A stretch of DNA of 5,205 nucleotides from an uncultured bacterium (GTDB taxonomy: Bacteria > Actinomycetota > Actinomycetes > S36-B12). Location of the stretch: NCBI GenBank assembly GCA_903908025.1, contig CAIVQM010000388.1, positions 1 through 5,205 of the forward strand, read 5' to 3'. The notes under the pieces were generated by a model, which did no database searches, was not told where the DNA came from, and saw only the letters and a list, made by a program, of their open reading frames with translations. Below, piece by piece: positions 1 through 5,205 of the stretch. The translations under genes and the position numbers were made by a program. Numbering within the stretch: the first letter of the stretch is position 1; every line of letters begins with the position of its first letter.

Positions 1-466
1 CCGTGCGGAAGGACACCCGTCCGAAGAATGGGCGGCCGATGGCGCCCGCGTCGAGGAGCTCCTTGATCCGCCGCATCGGATGCTGGAAACGGAAGTTCTC
101 GTGCACCATGAACGGAAGTGACTTTGCGGCGCACGCATCGACCATCGCCCGTGCATCGGCCATCTCCCAGGCCAACGGCTTCTGGCAGATGGGGGCCACC
201 CCGTGCACCGCGGCGAGTTCGACCATCATGCGATGAGTGGGCGGCGTCGTGGCGATGTCGACGAAGTCGAGTTCCTCGTTTGCGAAGAGCTCGGCGGCAT
301 CGGTGTATGCGCGGCCGCCGAACTGCGCAGCGGCTGCCAGGACGCGGCCCTCGTCCACATCGCATACCGCGACCAGCTCGACCTCGGGGATCTCGGCCCA
401 CGCATGCAGGTGGTTCTGCGCGAAAAATCCCGTGCCGATCACGGCGAACCGGTAGCGGGGCTTCAC
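1..466 (-). CDS. Gfo/Idh/MocA family NAD(P)-dependent oxidoreductase, 3' end beyond window
   Basis: Reading leftwards from a GTG at 466, 155 codons are open to the window edge. Residues 8-17 contain a Rossmann dinucleotide motif (AVIGTGFFAQ, GxGxxA-like), followed by the acidic end of the second strand at C35-D36-V37-D38. ATTPPTH at 72-78, QKPLA at 95-99 and ENFRFQ at 123-128 are the usual landmarks of the family; K96 is the conserved lysine near the cofactor. The usual EKP is QKP here, a variant found in some members. Family proteins are about 330-390 residues, so roughly the N-terminal 40% is seen: the whole nucleotide-binding domain and the start of the alpha/beta substrate domain. The enzyme is expected to be cytosolic and to oxidise or reduce a sugar, inositol or related polyol; the substrate cannot be told. 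The GTG start overlaps the stop codon of the upstream sulfurtransferase (GTGA, 466-463), so the two are probably co-transcribed and translationally coupled. Confidence 0.88.
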   Translation of the reverse strand, partial: MKPRYRFAVIGTGFFAQNHLHAWAEIPEVELVAVCDVDEGRVLAAAAQFGGRAYTDAAELFANEELDFVDIATTPPTHRMMVELAAVHGVAPICQKPLAWEMADARAMVDACAAKSLPFMVHENFRFQHPMRRIKELLDAGAIGRPFFGRVSFRT

Positions 467-1311
467 AGCTCCACCGGTCGGCTCGGATCCGTGATCCACT
501 CACTCCACGATCCGACGTACATGCGCGCCCCGGGCAGGTCTGCGATCTCCATGCCGAGCAGGTTCTGGGCGGCGGTGACGCCGGAGCCGCAGTAGAAGAT
601 GACATCAGAGGGCGGCAGGTCGCCGATGAGGCCGAGGTAGTGCGCGCGGAGCTCGTCTGCGGGTCGGAAGTGGCCGTCGGGCGTCTTGGTCTCGGCCCGG
701 TCTGCCAGGCCTGCGCCGGCGATGTGTCCGCGGATCGCGTCCTGATAGACCCCGCCGCCGTGGTAGCCCTCGGCGCCACGTGAGTCGAAGACACATGTCA
801 CCGGGAGCACTCGGGCGGCATCGACCTCGTCGACATCAGCCAGCAGTTCGGGGCGCAGCCGAACGGTGAAGGTGCGGGCAGCGCGTGTGCTGTCGCCGGT
901 CGTGAGGGCGCCACCGACTGCGAGCCACGCCGGGAGTCCACCGTCGAGGACGGCGACGGCATCGTGTCCGAGCCAGCGCAGCATCAGCCACAGGCGCGAC
1001 GCGGCCATCAGGCCACCGTCAGCGTCGTACGTGACGACCTGGGTCGTCTCGTCGATTCCCCACTCGCCGAGGCGGCGGGCGAAGTCGGCAGGATCGGGGA
1101 AGGGTCGCCGTCCCGTCACGCCGTCGATGATCGGGCCGGCCATGTCGGTGCCGAGATCGGCCTGCTGTGCTCCGGGGATGTGGCCGACGGCGTAGGCCGC
1201 CTTCCCCCACTGCTCGTCGTCGAGGGTGAAGCGGGCATCGAGGACGACCCACGCGGGATCGTCGACGTGCTCCGCCAGTTCGGCTGCCGAGATGATCGTC
1301 GTGAACGCCAT
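463..1311 (-). CDS. sseA: 3-mercaptopyruvate/thiosulfate sulfurtransferase (two-domain rhodanese)
   Basis: This encodes a protein of 282 residues, typical of tandem-domain rhodaneses. The N-terminal domain (about 5-133) has HIPGA near residue 45 and DGGLPAW near 123-129, but an aspartate in its loop (TYDADGG) instead of the active cysteine, as expected for the structural domain. The C-terminal domain carries DSR at 176-178 and the active loop CGSGVTA with the persulfide-forming Cys at 241; it ends in a typical YVGSWSEW...RPVE tail. The CG[ST]GVT loop is the signature of 3-mercaptopyruvate sulfurtransferase, whereas thiosulfate rhodaneses have CRKGVT. The family transfers sulfur from 3-mercaptopyruvate to cyanide, thiols or thioredoxin in the cytosol. 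I chose the ATG at 1311 because GGGAGG at 1324-1319 lies 7 bases upstream; an in-frame ATG at 1317 is only one base from that site. It is divergent from ilvD and overlaps the downstream oxidoreductase. The symbol is a family name; the physiological substrate is not proven. Confidence 0.93.
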   Translation of the reverse strand: MAFTTIISAAELAEHVDDPAWVVLDARFTLDDEQWGKAAYAVGHIPGAQQADLGTDMAGPIIDGVTGRRPFPDPADFARRLGEWGIDETTQVVTYDADGGLMAASRLWLMLRWLGHDAVAVLDGGLPAWLAVGGALTTGDSTRAARTFTVRLRPELLADVDEVDAARVLPVTCVFDSRGAEGYHGGGVYQDAIRGHIAGAGLADRAETKTPDGHFRPADELRAHYLGLIGDLPPSDVIFYCGSGVTAAQNLLGMEIADLPGARMYVGSWSEWITDPSRPVEL

Positions 1312-1318
1312 TGCCATG

Positions 1319-1324
1319 CCTCCC
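1319..1324 (-). promoter_or_regulatory. Shine-Dalgarno site of the sulfurtransferase gene
   Basis: On the minus strand GGGAGG lies 7 bases before the ATG at 1311 and only 1 base before the ATG at 1317. The spacing selects 1311 as the start, so the protein is 282 rather than 284 residues. Confidence 0.7.
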
Positions 1325-1344
1325 GCTGCAACCCGTGGATCCGC

Positions 1345-1350
1345 ATCCTA
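1345..1350 (-). promoter_or_regulatory. Putative -10 element of the sulfurtransferase-oxidoreductase operon
   Basis: Minus-strand TAGGAT fits the actinobacterial TANNAT/TANNNT -10 form. It would place the transcript start near 1338, giving an untranslated leader of about 27 bases that contains the GGGAGG ribosome site. No good -35 box is seen at the usual distance (about 1368-1373), which lies inside the ilvD coding region. It shares positions 1349-1350 with the opposing -10 of ilvD. Confidence 0.45.
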
Positions 1351-1354
1351 CGCT
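1349..1354 (+). promoter_or_regulatory. Putative -10 element for leaderless ilvD transcript
   Basis: TACGCT has the actinobacterial TANNNT form. Its last base at 1354 (position -7) puts +1 exactly on the A of the ilvD ATG at 1361. There is no Shine-Dalgarno-like sequence at a workable distance before that ATG, which fits a leaderless mRNA. No convincing -35 hexamer is visible (CTGCAA at 1326-1331 is a poor match). Confidence 0.5.
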
Positions 1355-1360
1355 CGGGAC

Positions 1361-3046
1361 ATGGACCCCAAACCCCGCAGTTTCGAAGTGACCGAGGGCC
1401 GTGATCGCGCCCCTGCTCGCGGCATGCTGCGTGCGCTGGGGATGGACGATGCCGACTTCGGGCGCACTCAGATCGGCATCGCCTCGTCGTACAACACGAT
1501 CACGCCCTGCAACATGTCGCTGCGCGACGTGGCGGCGGCGGTCAGCCAGGGCGTTCATGCGGCCGGCGGGTTCCCGATGGAGTTCGGGACGATCACCGTC
1601 TCCGACGTGATCTCGATGGGTCACGAGGGTATGCACTTCTCGCTCGTGAGCCGCGAGGTCATTGCCGACTCGGTCGAGACCGTGATGCAGGCCGAGCGAC
1701 TCGACGGCATGGTCACGCTCGCCGGATGCGACAAGAGCATCCCCGCGATGATCATGGCGGCGGCGCGCATCGACGTGGCCAGCGTGCTGATGTACGCAGG
1801 ATCCCTGCTCCCCGGTCACGTGCGACTTGAGGACGGCAGCGAGCGCACCGTCAACATTGTGACGGCCTTCGAGGCGGTGGGTGCGAATGCCCGAGGACTG
1901 ATGTCGGATGGTGACCTCGACCGCATCGAGCGGGCCGTGTGCCCGAGCGCCGGCACCTGCGGAGGCATGTACACCGCGAACACGATGGCCAGCGCAGCCG
2001 AGGCGATGGGCATCGCGCTGCCGGGCTCGTCCGCACCGCCAGCAGTGGACAGCCGCCGAGAGACGCTGGGGCGGCGGGCTGGTGAGGCCGTCGTCGAACT
2101 CGTCCATCGGGGCATCACAACCCGCGACATCATCACCCGCGAGGCGATCGAGAACGCGATCACCGTGGTGATGGCGCTCGGCGGCTCGACGAATGCCGTC
2201 CTGCACCTGCCCGCGATAGCGCACGAATGCGGCTTCGAGCTCGACATCGAGGACTTCAATCGGATTGGCGCGCGGGTGCCGCTGCTGGGCGACCTCAAGC
2301 CGTTCGGCGAGTACGTGATGTTCGACGTCGATCGCGTTGGCGGTGTGCCTGTCGTGATGAAGGTGCTGCTGGAGGAGGGGCTCCTGCACGGCGACTGCCT
2401 GACCGTGACAGGGAAGACCCTGGCCGAGAACCTGGCGGACATCAATCCGCCGCCACCGGATGGTCGGGTGATCCGCACGGTCGCGAATGCGCTCAGCACG
2501 CACGGGGGGACCAGCGTCCTGCGCGGCTCGCTGGCGCCTGAGGGTGCCGTGGTCAAGACGGCCGGAGTCCCCATCCGCGAGTTCGAGGGCTCAGCACGGG
2601 TCTTCGAACGGGAGGAGTCGGCGATGGCGGCCTTGGCCGACGGCACCATCCAGGCTGGCGATGTCGTCGTGATCCGCTACGAAGGACCCAAGGGCGGCCC
2701 GGGGATGCGGGAGATGCTGATGATCACCGGGGCGATCACGGGCGCGGGACTGGGCAAGCAGGTGCTCCTCGTCACCGATGGCCGATTCTCGGGCGGGACC
2801 ACCGGGCTCTGCGTGGGCCACATCTCTCCCGAGGCAGCCGATGGCGGCCCAATCGGGCTCGTGCGGGACGGTGACCGGGTCCGGATCGATATCGACGCGC
2901 TCACGATCAACCTTCTCGTCGACGAGGCCGAGCTTGCGGACCGGCGGGCTGCCTTCGTGCCGCTGCCGCCGCGCTTCACCCGCGGCGTCCTGGCCAAGTA
3001 CGCCCGGCTCGTGGGCTCCGCCTCGAAGGGTGCCGTCTGCGACTGA
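1361..3046 (+). CDS. ilvD: Dihydroxy-acid dehydratase
   Basis: The product has 561 residues, the normal length for the IlvD/Edd family. It converts 2,3-dihydroxy-isovalerate and 2,3-dihydroxy-3-methylvalerate to the 2-oxo acids leading to valine/leucine and isoleucine, in the cytosol. Visible landmarks are ITPCN (Cys50), AGCDKS at 121-126 (Cys123, Lys125) and AGTCGGMYTANTM at 197-209 (Cys200); these three cysteines are the expected Fe-S cluster ligands. ALGGSTNAVLHLPAIA (272-287) and EGPKGGPGMREM (441-452) follow, and DGRFSGGTTG at 473-482 carries the Ser477 expected to act as base. The reading frame stays open upstream to an ATG at 1226, but that stretch overlaps the divergent sulfurtransferase and has no family-like sequence; the family-like N-terminus (MDPKPRSFEVTEGRDRAP) begins at 1361. 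A -10 element six bases before this ATG suggests leaderless translation. No clear terminator follows, so read-through into the ilvB leader is possible. Confidence 0.97.
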   Translation: MDPKPRSFEVTEGRDRAPARGMLRALGMDDADFGRTQIGIASSYNTITPCNMSLRDVAAAVSQGVHAAGGFPMEFGTITVSDVISMGHEGMHFSLVSREVIADSVETVMQAERLDGMVTLAGCDKSIPAMIMAAARIDVASVLMYAGSLLPGHVRLEDGSERTVNIVTAFEAVGANARGLMSDGDLDRIERAVCPSAGTCGGMYTANTMASAAEAMGIALPGSSAPPAVDSRRETLGRRAGEAVVELVHRGITTRDIITREAIENAITVVMALGGSTNAVLHLPAIAHECGFELDIEDFNRIGARVPLLGDLKPFGEYVMFDVDRVGGVPVVMKVLLEEGLLHGDCLTVTGKTLAENLADINPPPPDGRVIRTVANALSTHGGTSVLRGSLAPEGAVVKTAGVPIREFEGSARVFEREESAMAALADGTIQAGDVVVIRYEGPKGGPGMREMLMITGAITGAGLGKQVLLVTDGRFSGGTTGLCVGHISPEAADGGPIGLVRDGDRVRIDIDALTINLLVDEAELADRRAAFVPLPPRFTRGVLAKYARLVGSASKGAVCD

Positions 3047-3110
3047 CCTCGCCACGGGGGGGAGACGCAGGTCACGGGAGGTCCGGGTGGCTACGCATGC
3101 TTGCGGTTGG

Positions 3111-3116
3111 TAGGGT
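3111..3116 (+). promoter_or_regulatory. Putative -10 element for the ilvB leader transcript
   Basis: TAGGGT fits TANNNT. Its last base as -7 puts +1 at 3123, one base before the GTG of the leader peptide at 3124, so the leader mRNA would be leaderless or nearly so. At a 17-base spacing the -35 region is TGGCTA (3088-3093), a weak match to TTGACA. The element lies in a perfect GGGT-TCG-ACCC inverted repeat (3113-3123), whose role, if any, is unknown. Confidence 0.5.
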
Positions 3117-3123
3117 TCGACCC

Positions 3124-3162
3124 GTGGCACGAATTCTCGTAGTACGCAGGCGCGTCGGCTGA
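3124..3162 (+). CDS. ilvB leader peptide (attenuator sensor)
   Basis: A 12-codon frame, GTG to TGA, encodes MARILVVRRRVG. It contains consecutive Ile, Leu, Val, Val codons (ATT CTC GTA GTA, 3133-3144), the three amino acids made by the downstream pathway. Leader peptides of this ILV-then-basic-residues type are known before ilvB in Actinobacteria. Its stop codon lies in the 5' arm of a strong hairpin (3150-3181), and a U-tailed terminator follows 20 bases after the stop. The expected role is sensing: a ribosome that stalls for lack of charged Ile-, Leu- or Val-tRNA changes the RNA fold and lets transcription proceed into ilvB. No ribosome binding site is seen; with the putative +1 at 3123 it is probably translated from a leaderless end. 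The peptide itself is unlikely to have another function. Confidence 0.85.
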   Translation: MARILVVRRRVG

Positions 3163-3181
3163 CTTCAGGTCAGCCGCGCGC
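3150..3181 (+). promoter_or_regulatory. Leader-stop hairpin of the ilvB attenuator
   Basis: CGGCTGAC (3156-3163) pairs perfectly with GTCAGCCG (3169-3176) around a 5-base loop TTCAG. With T3155 bulged, the stem extends by five more pairs (3150-3154 with 3177-3181), 13 pairs in all. The 5' arm contains the last codons and the TGA of the leader peptide, so a ribosome that reaches the stop would melt it, while one stalled at the Ile-Leu-Val-Val codons would leave the inner stem free. It ends two bases before the terminator stem begins. The competing antiterminator pairing is not obvious by eye. Confidence 0.75.
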
Positions 3182-3182
3182 T

Positions 3183-3216
3183 CCCTCCGCTACCCGTATC
3201 GGGTCGGGGGGTTTTT
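3183..3216 (+). terminator. Intrinsic terminator of the ilvB attenuator
   Basis: CCCTCC (3183-3188) pairs with GGGGGG (3206-3211, one G-U pair). An internal loop (GCT against C) separates this from ACCCG (3192-3196), which pairs with CGGGT (3200-3204) around a TAT loop. TTTTT at 3212-3216 follows directly. Position between the leader peptide and the ilvB ribosome site marks it as the attenuator's terminator and not as the end of ilvD. Confidence 0.8.
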
Positions 3217-3233
3217 CATTGGAAGCGTCGAGC

Positions 3234-3239
3234 GAAGGA
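3234..3239 (+). promoter_or_regulatory. Shine-Dalgarno site of ilvB
   Basis: GAAGGA lies 5 bases before the ATG at 3245 and only 2 bases before the in-frame GTG at 3242, so it favours the ATG as the ilvB start. Confidence 0.65.
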
Positions 3240-3244
3240 ACGTG

Positions 3245-4990
3245 ATGGGCGAGAAGATAACCGGGGCTCAGAGCCTGGTCTACGCGATGGAGGCAGCGGG
3301 GGTCACCGATGTGTTCGGGATCCCGGGAGGCGCCATCCTGCCCCTCTATGACCCGCTGATGGACTCGCAGAAGATCCGCCACATCCTCGTCCGCCATGAG
3401 CAGGGCGCCGGCCATGCGGCCGAGGGCTTCGCTGCGGCGACCGGTCGTGTGGGTGTCTGCATGGCCACCAGCGGCCCCGGCGCCACCAACCTCGTGACCC
3501 CGCTCGCTGACGCCAACATGGACTCGGTTCCCATCGTGGCGATCACCGGCCAGGTGCCGAGCGGATCGATCGGCACGGACGCCTTCCAGGAGGCCGACAT
3601 CCGCGGCATCACGATGCCGATCACGAAGCACAGCTTCCTCGTGACCAATGCCGACGACATCCCGCGGGCGATCGCCGAGGCGTTCCACCTGGCAGCGACC
3701 GGTCGACCGGGCCCTGTGCTGGTCGACGTCTCGAAGGACGCGCTGCAGGCCGAGACCGAGTTCCATTGGCCCGTCCAGATGGACCTGCCCGGCTACCACC
3801 CGATCACGAAGCCGCATGCCAAGCAGGTGCGTGAGGCAGCCAAGATGATCATGGCGGCCAAGCGACCGGTGCTGTACGTCGGCGGTGGGGTGATCCGCGC
3901 GAATGCGTCCGGACCGCTGCGCCGACTGGCGGAGATGACAGGAATCCCCGTCGTCACGACCCTGATGGCACGGGGGGCCTTCCCGGACTCCCATCCGCTG
4001 CACATGGGCATGCCCGGCATGCACGGCACGGTGGCGGCCGTTGGGGCGCTGCAGAAGTCCGACCTGCTGATCACGCTCGGTGCGCGTTTCGATGATCGCG
4101 TGACGGGAAAGCTGTCCACGTTCGCGCCGGATGCCCAGATCATCCATGCGGACATCGACCCGGCCGAGATCGGCAAGAACCGGCAGGCCGACGTGCCGAT
4201 CGTCGGCGATCTGGCCGAGATCATCCCGGAGCTCATCCTGGCCATCGAGGCCGAGCAGATCGCCGGGAAGGTCGGTGAGTACGAGGAGTGGTGGACGCTG
4301 CTCTCGCGCATGCGGGCGACGTACCCGTTGGGCTACGAGACCTACGACGACGGCAGCCTGTCGCCGCAGTACGCCATCCAGCGACTCGGCATCATCAGCG
4401 GCTCCGACACGATCTTCGCTGCCGGCGTCGGCCAGCACCAGATGTGGGCCGCTCAGTTCATCAACTACGAACACCCCAAGACCTGGTTGAACTCGGGTGG
4501 TCTCGGCACGATGGGCTTCGCGGTTCCGGCGGCCATGGGGGCCAAGGTGGGGCGCCCCGATGCCACGGTGTGGGCGATCGACGGTGACGGCTGCTTCCAG
4601 ATGACGAACCAGGAGCTGGCCACCTGCGCCATCAACGACATCCCGATCAAGGTCGCCCTCATCAACAACGGCAACCTCGGCATGGTCCGGCAGTGGCAGA
4701 CGCTGTTCTACAACGAGCGCTACTCGAACACCAACCTGGACTCACATCGCATTCCCGACTTCGTCAAGCTCGCCGAGGCATACAGCTGCCACGGCCTGCG
4801 CTGCGAGTCGCCCGATCAGGTTGATGCGACCATCGAGAAGGCCATGAGCCTGAACGACGCACCGGTGGTCATCGACTTCGTGGTCCACAAGGACGCGATG
4901 GTGTGGCCGATGGTGGCCGCCGGAACGAGCAATGACGAGATCATGGTCGCGCGCGAGATGGCGCCCGACTGGAGCGGAGAAGACGACTGA
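3245..4990 (+). CDS. ilvB: Acetolactate synthase (acetohydroxyacid synthase) large, catalytic subunit
   Basis: The 581-residue product is the thiamine diphosphate enzyme that joins two pyruvates to acetolactate, or pyruvate and 2-oxobutyrate to acetohydroxybutyrate, the first common step of branched-chain amino acid synthesis. Domain order is N-terminal pyrimidine-binding (about 5-170), central FAD/DHS-like (about 190-330) and C-terminal pyrophosphate-binding (about 375-550). The catalytic glutamate is E52 in HEQGAGHAAEGFA. RFDDRVTGKL (281-290) is the FAD-domain landmark. The ThDP/Mg motif runs from GDG (447-449) to NN (474-475), and MVRQWQ with Trp484 matches the conserved tryptophan of the substrate channel and herbicide site. 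All key residues are present and FAD-region sequence is typical of anabolic enzymes, not of catabolic AlsS. ATG 3245 is preferred over GTG 3242 by ribosome-site spacing. It is preceded by an Ile/Leu/Val attenuator and overlaps ilvN by one base, so the two subunits are probably translationally coupled. Confidence 0.97.
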   Translation: MGEKITGAQSLVYAMEAAGVTDVFGIPGGAILPLYDPLMDSQKIRHILVRHEQGAGHAAEGFAAATGRVGVCMATSGPGATNLVTPLADANMDSVPIVAITGQVPSGSIGTDAFQEADIRGITMPITKHSFLVTNADDIPRAIAEAFHLAATGRPGPVLVDVSKDALQAETEFHWPVQMDLPGYHPITKPHAKQVREAAKMIMAAKRPVLYVGGGVIRANASGPLRRLAEMTGIPVVTTLMARGAFPDSHPLHMGMPGMHGTVAAVGALQKSDLLITLGARFDDRVTGKLSTFAPDAQIIHADIDPAEIGKNRQADVPIVGDLAEIIPELILAIEAEQIAGKVGEYEEWWTLLSRMRATYPLGYETYDDGSLSPQYAIQRLGIISGSDTIFAAGVGQHQMWAAQFINYEHPKTWLNSGGLGTMGFAVPAAMGAKVGRPDATVWAIDGDGCFQMTNQELATCAINDIPIKVALINNGNLGMVRQWQTLFYNERYSNTNLDSHRIPDFVKLAEAYSCHGLRCESPDQVDATIEKAMSLNDAPVVIDFVVHKDAMVWPMVAAGTSNDEIMVAREMAPDWSGEDD

Positions 4991-5205
4991 TGTCCAGGCA
5001 TACGCTCTCCGTCCTCGTGGAGGACAAGCCCGGTGTGCTGGCCCGCGTGGCCGGCCTGTTCTCGCGACGGGGATTCAATATCGAGTCCCTCGCCGTGGGG
5101 CCGACGGAACTTCCAGACGTCTCGCGCATGACGATCGTCGTCACGGTCGACACCCTTCCGCTCGAGCAGGTGACGAAGCAGCTCAACAAGCTGATCAACG
5201 TCATC
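4990..5205 (+). CDS. ilvN: Acetolactate synthase small, regulatory subunit, 3' end beyond window
   Basis: The ATG shares its A with the ilvB stop codon (TGATG), and GGAGA at 4976-4980 inside ilvB serves as ribosome site nine bases upstream. The 72 visible codons begin MSRHTLSVLVEDKPGVLARVAGLF, written here in two parts: MSRHTLSVLVEDKP, then GVLARVAGLF. They form an N-terminal ACT domain, with the conserved RRGFNIESLAVGPTE segment (26-40) and the SRMTIVV strand (45-51). Family members are about 160-175 residues, so a little under half is present. In the family the ACT domain binds valine at a dimer interface and causes feedback inhibition, while the subunit also raises the activity of IlvB. 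Residues around G15 and N30 correspond roughly to known valine-site positions of the family, so feedback inhibition is expected (inferred). Overlap with ilvB suggests matched subunit synthesis. Confidence 0.96.
   Translation, partial: MSRHTLSVLVEDKPGVLARVAGLFSRRGFNIESLAVGPTELPDVSRMTIVVTVDTLPLEQVTKQLNKLINVI

Noticed and set aside
1019..2503. A 494-codon open frame on the minus strand opposite ilvD
   Set aside because: The protein is rich in Arg, His and Asp with no recognisable family, and it overlaps both ilvD and the sulfurtransferase, which have clear motifs. Long antisense frames are expected in high-GC DNA.
3044..3074. Inverted repeat TGACCT...AGGTCA starting at the ilvD stop codon
   Set aside because: Only six pairs with a 19-base loop and no U-tract, so not a good terminator. 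It could be an operator, but a chance match is as likely.
2591..3130. A 179-codon minus-strand frame spanning the ilvD end and the gap before ilvB
   Set aside because: Composition is shadow-like, most of it lies antisense to ilvD, and it overlaps the ilvB leader promoter.
3242..3244. GTG one codon before the ilvB ATG as alternative start
   Set aside because: The GAAGGA ribosome site is only two bases away from GTG, but a workable five from the ATG.
3170..4474. A 434-codon open frame on the minus strand opposite ilvB
   Set aside because: It is a mirror of strongly biased ilvB codons, has no domain signature, and would run across the attenuator terminator.
1..5205. Search for CRISPR repeats, insertion sequences, tRNA/rRNA genes, phage or defence genes
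   Set aside because: None seen on either strand; the window is almost fully filled by metabolic genes and their control regions.

Overview
The window comes from a high-GC Gram-positive bacterium, most likely an actinomycete. The coding frames strongly favour G/C at the third codon position. The -10 elements have the TANNNT form. Two transcripts look leaderless, and the ilvB leader peptide is of the actinobacterial attenuator type. I cannot fix the genus by eye; a Microbacteriaceae-like or related actinobacterium is an inference.

Layout. Positions 1-1311 carry two minus-strand genes read leftwards: a two-domain rhodanese (3-mercaptopyruvate sulfurtransferase type), then, overlapping its stop codon, a Gfo/Idh/MocA family oxidoreductase that runs off the left edge. 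A short gap (1312-1360) holds divergent, overlapping promoters. Rightwards from 1361 come ilvD (dihydroxy-acid dehydratase), a 198-base gap, ilvB (acetolactate synthase catalytic subunit) and ilvN (its regulatory subunit), which is cut by the right edge. The 198-base gap contains a promoter, a 12-residue leader peptide with a run of Ile-Leu-Val-Val codons, a hairpin over the leader stop codon and a U-tailed terminator hairpin. Together these form a ribosome-mediated attenuator.

How the parts work together. IlvB/IlvN makes acetolactate or acetohydroxybutyrate from pyruvate (and 2-oxobutyrate), and IlvD dehydrates the later dihydroxy-acid intermediate to the 2-oxo acid precursors of valine, isoleucine and leucine. 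The intermediate step, IlvC, is not in the window and would be expected just after ilvN. Supply of the enzyme is probably sensed twice: by charged Ile/Leu/Val tRNA at the leader peptide, and by valine at the ACT domain of IlvN.

I found no mobile element, CRISPR array, tRNA or rRNA, and no convincing undescribed system. The features most worth a second look are regulatory: the apparently leaderless leader peptide with unusual valine codons, the leaderless ilvD, and the overlapping divergent -10 elements.
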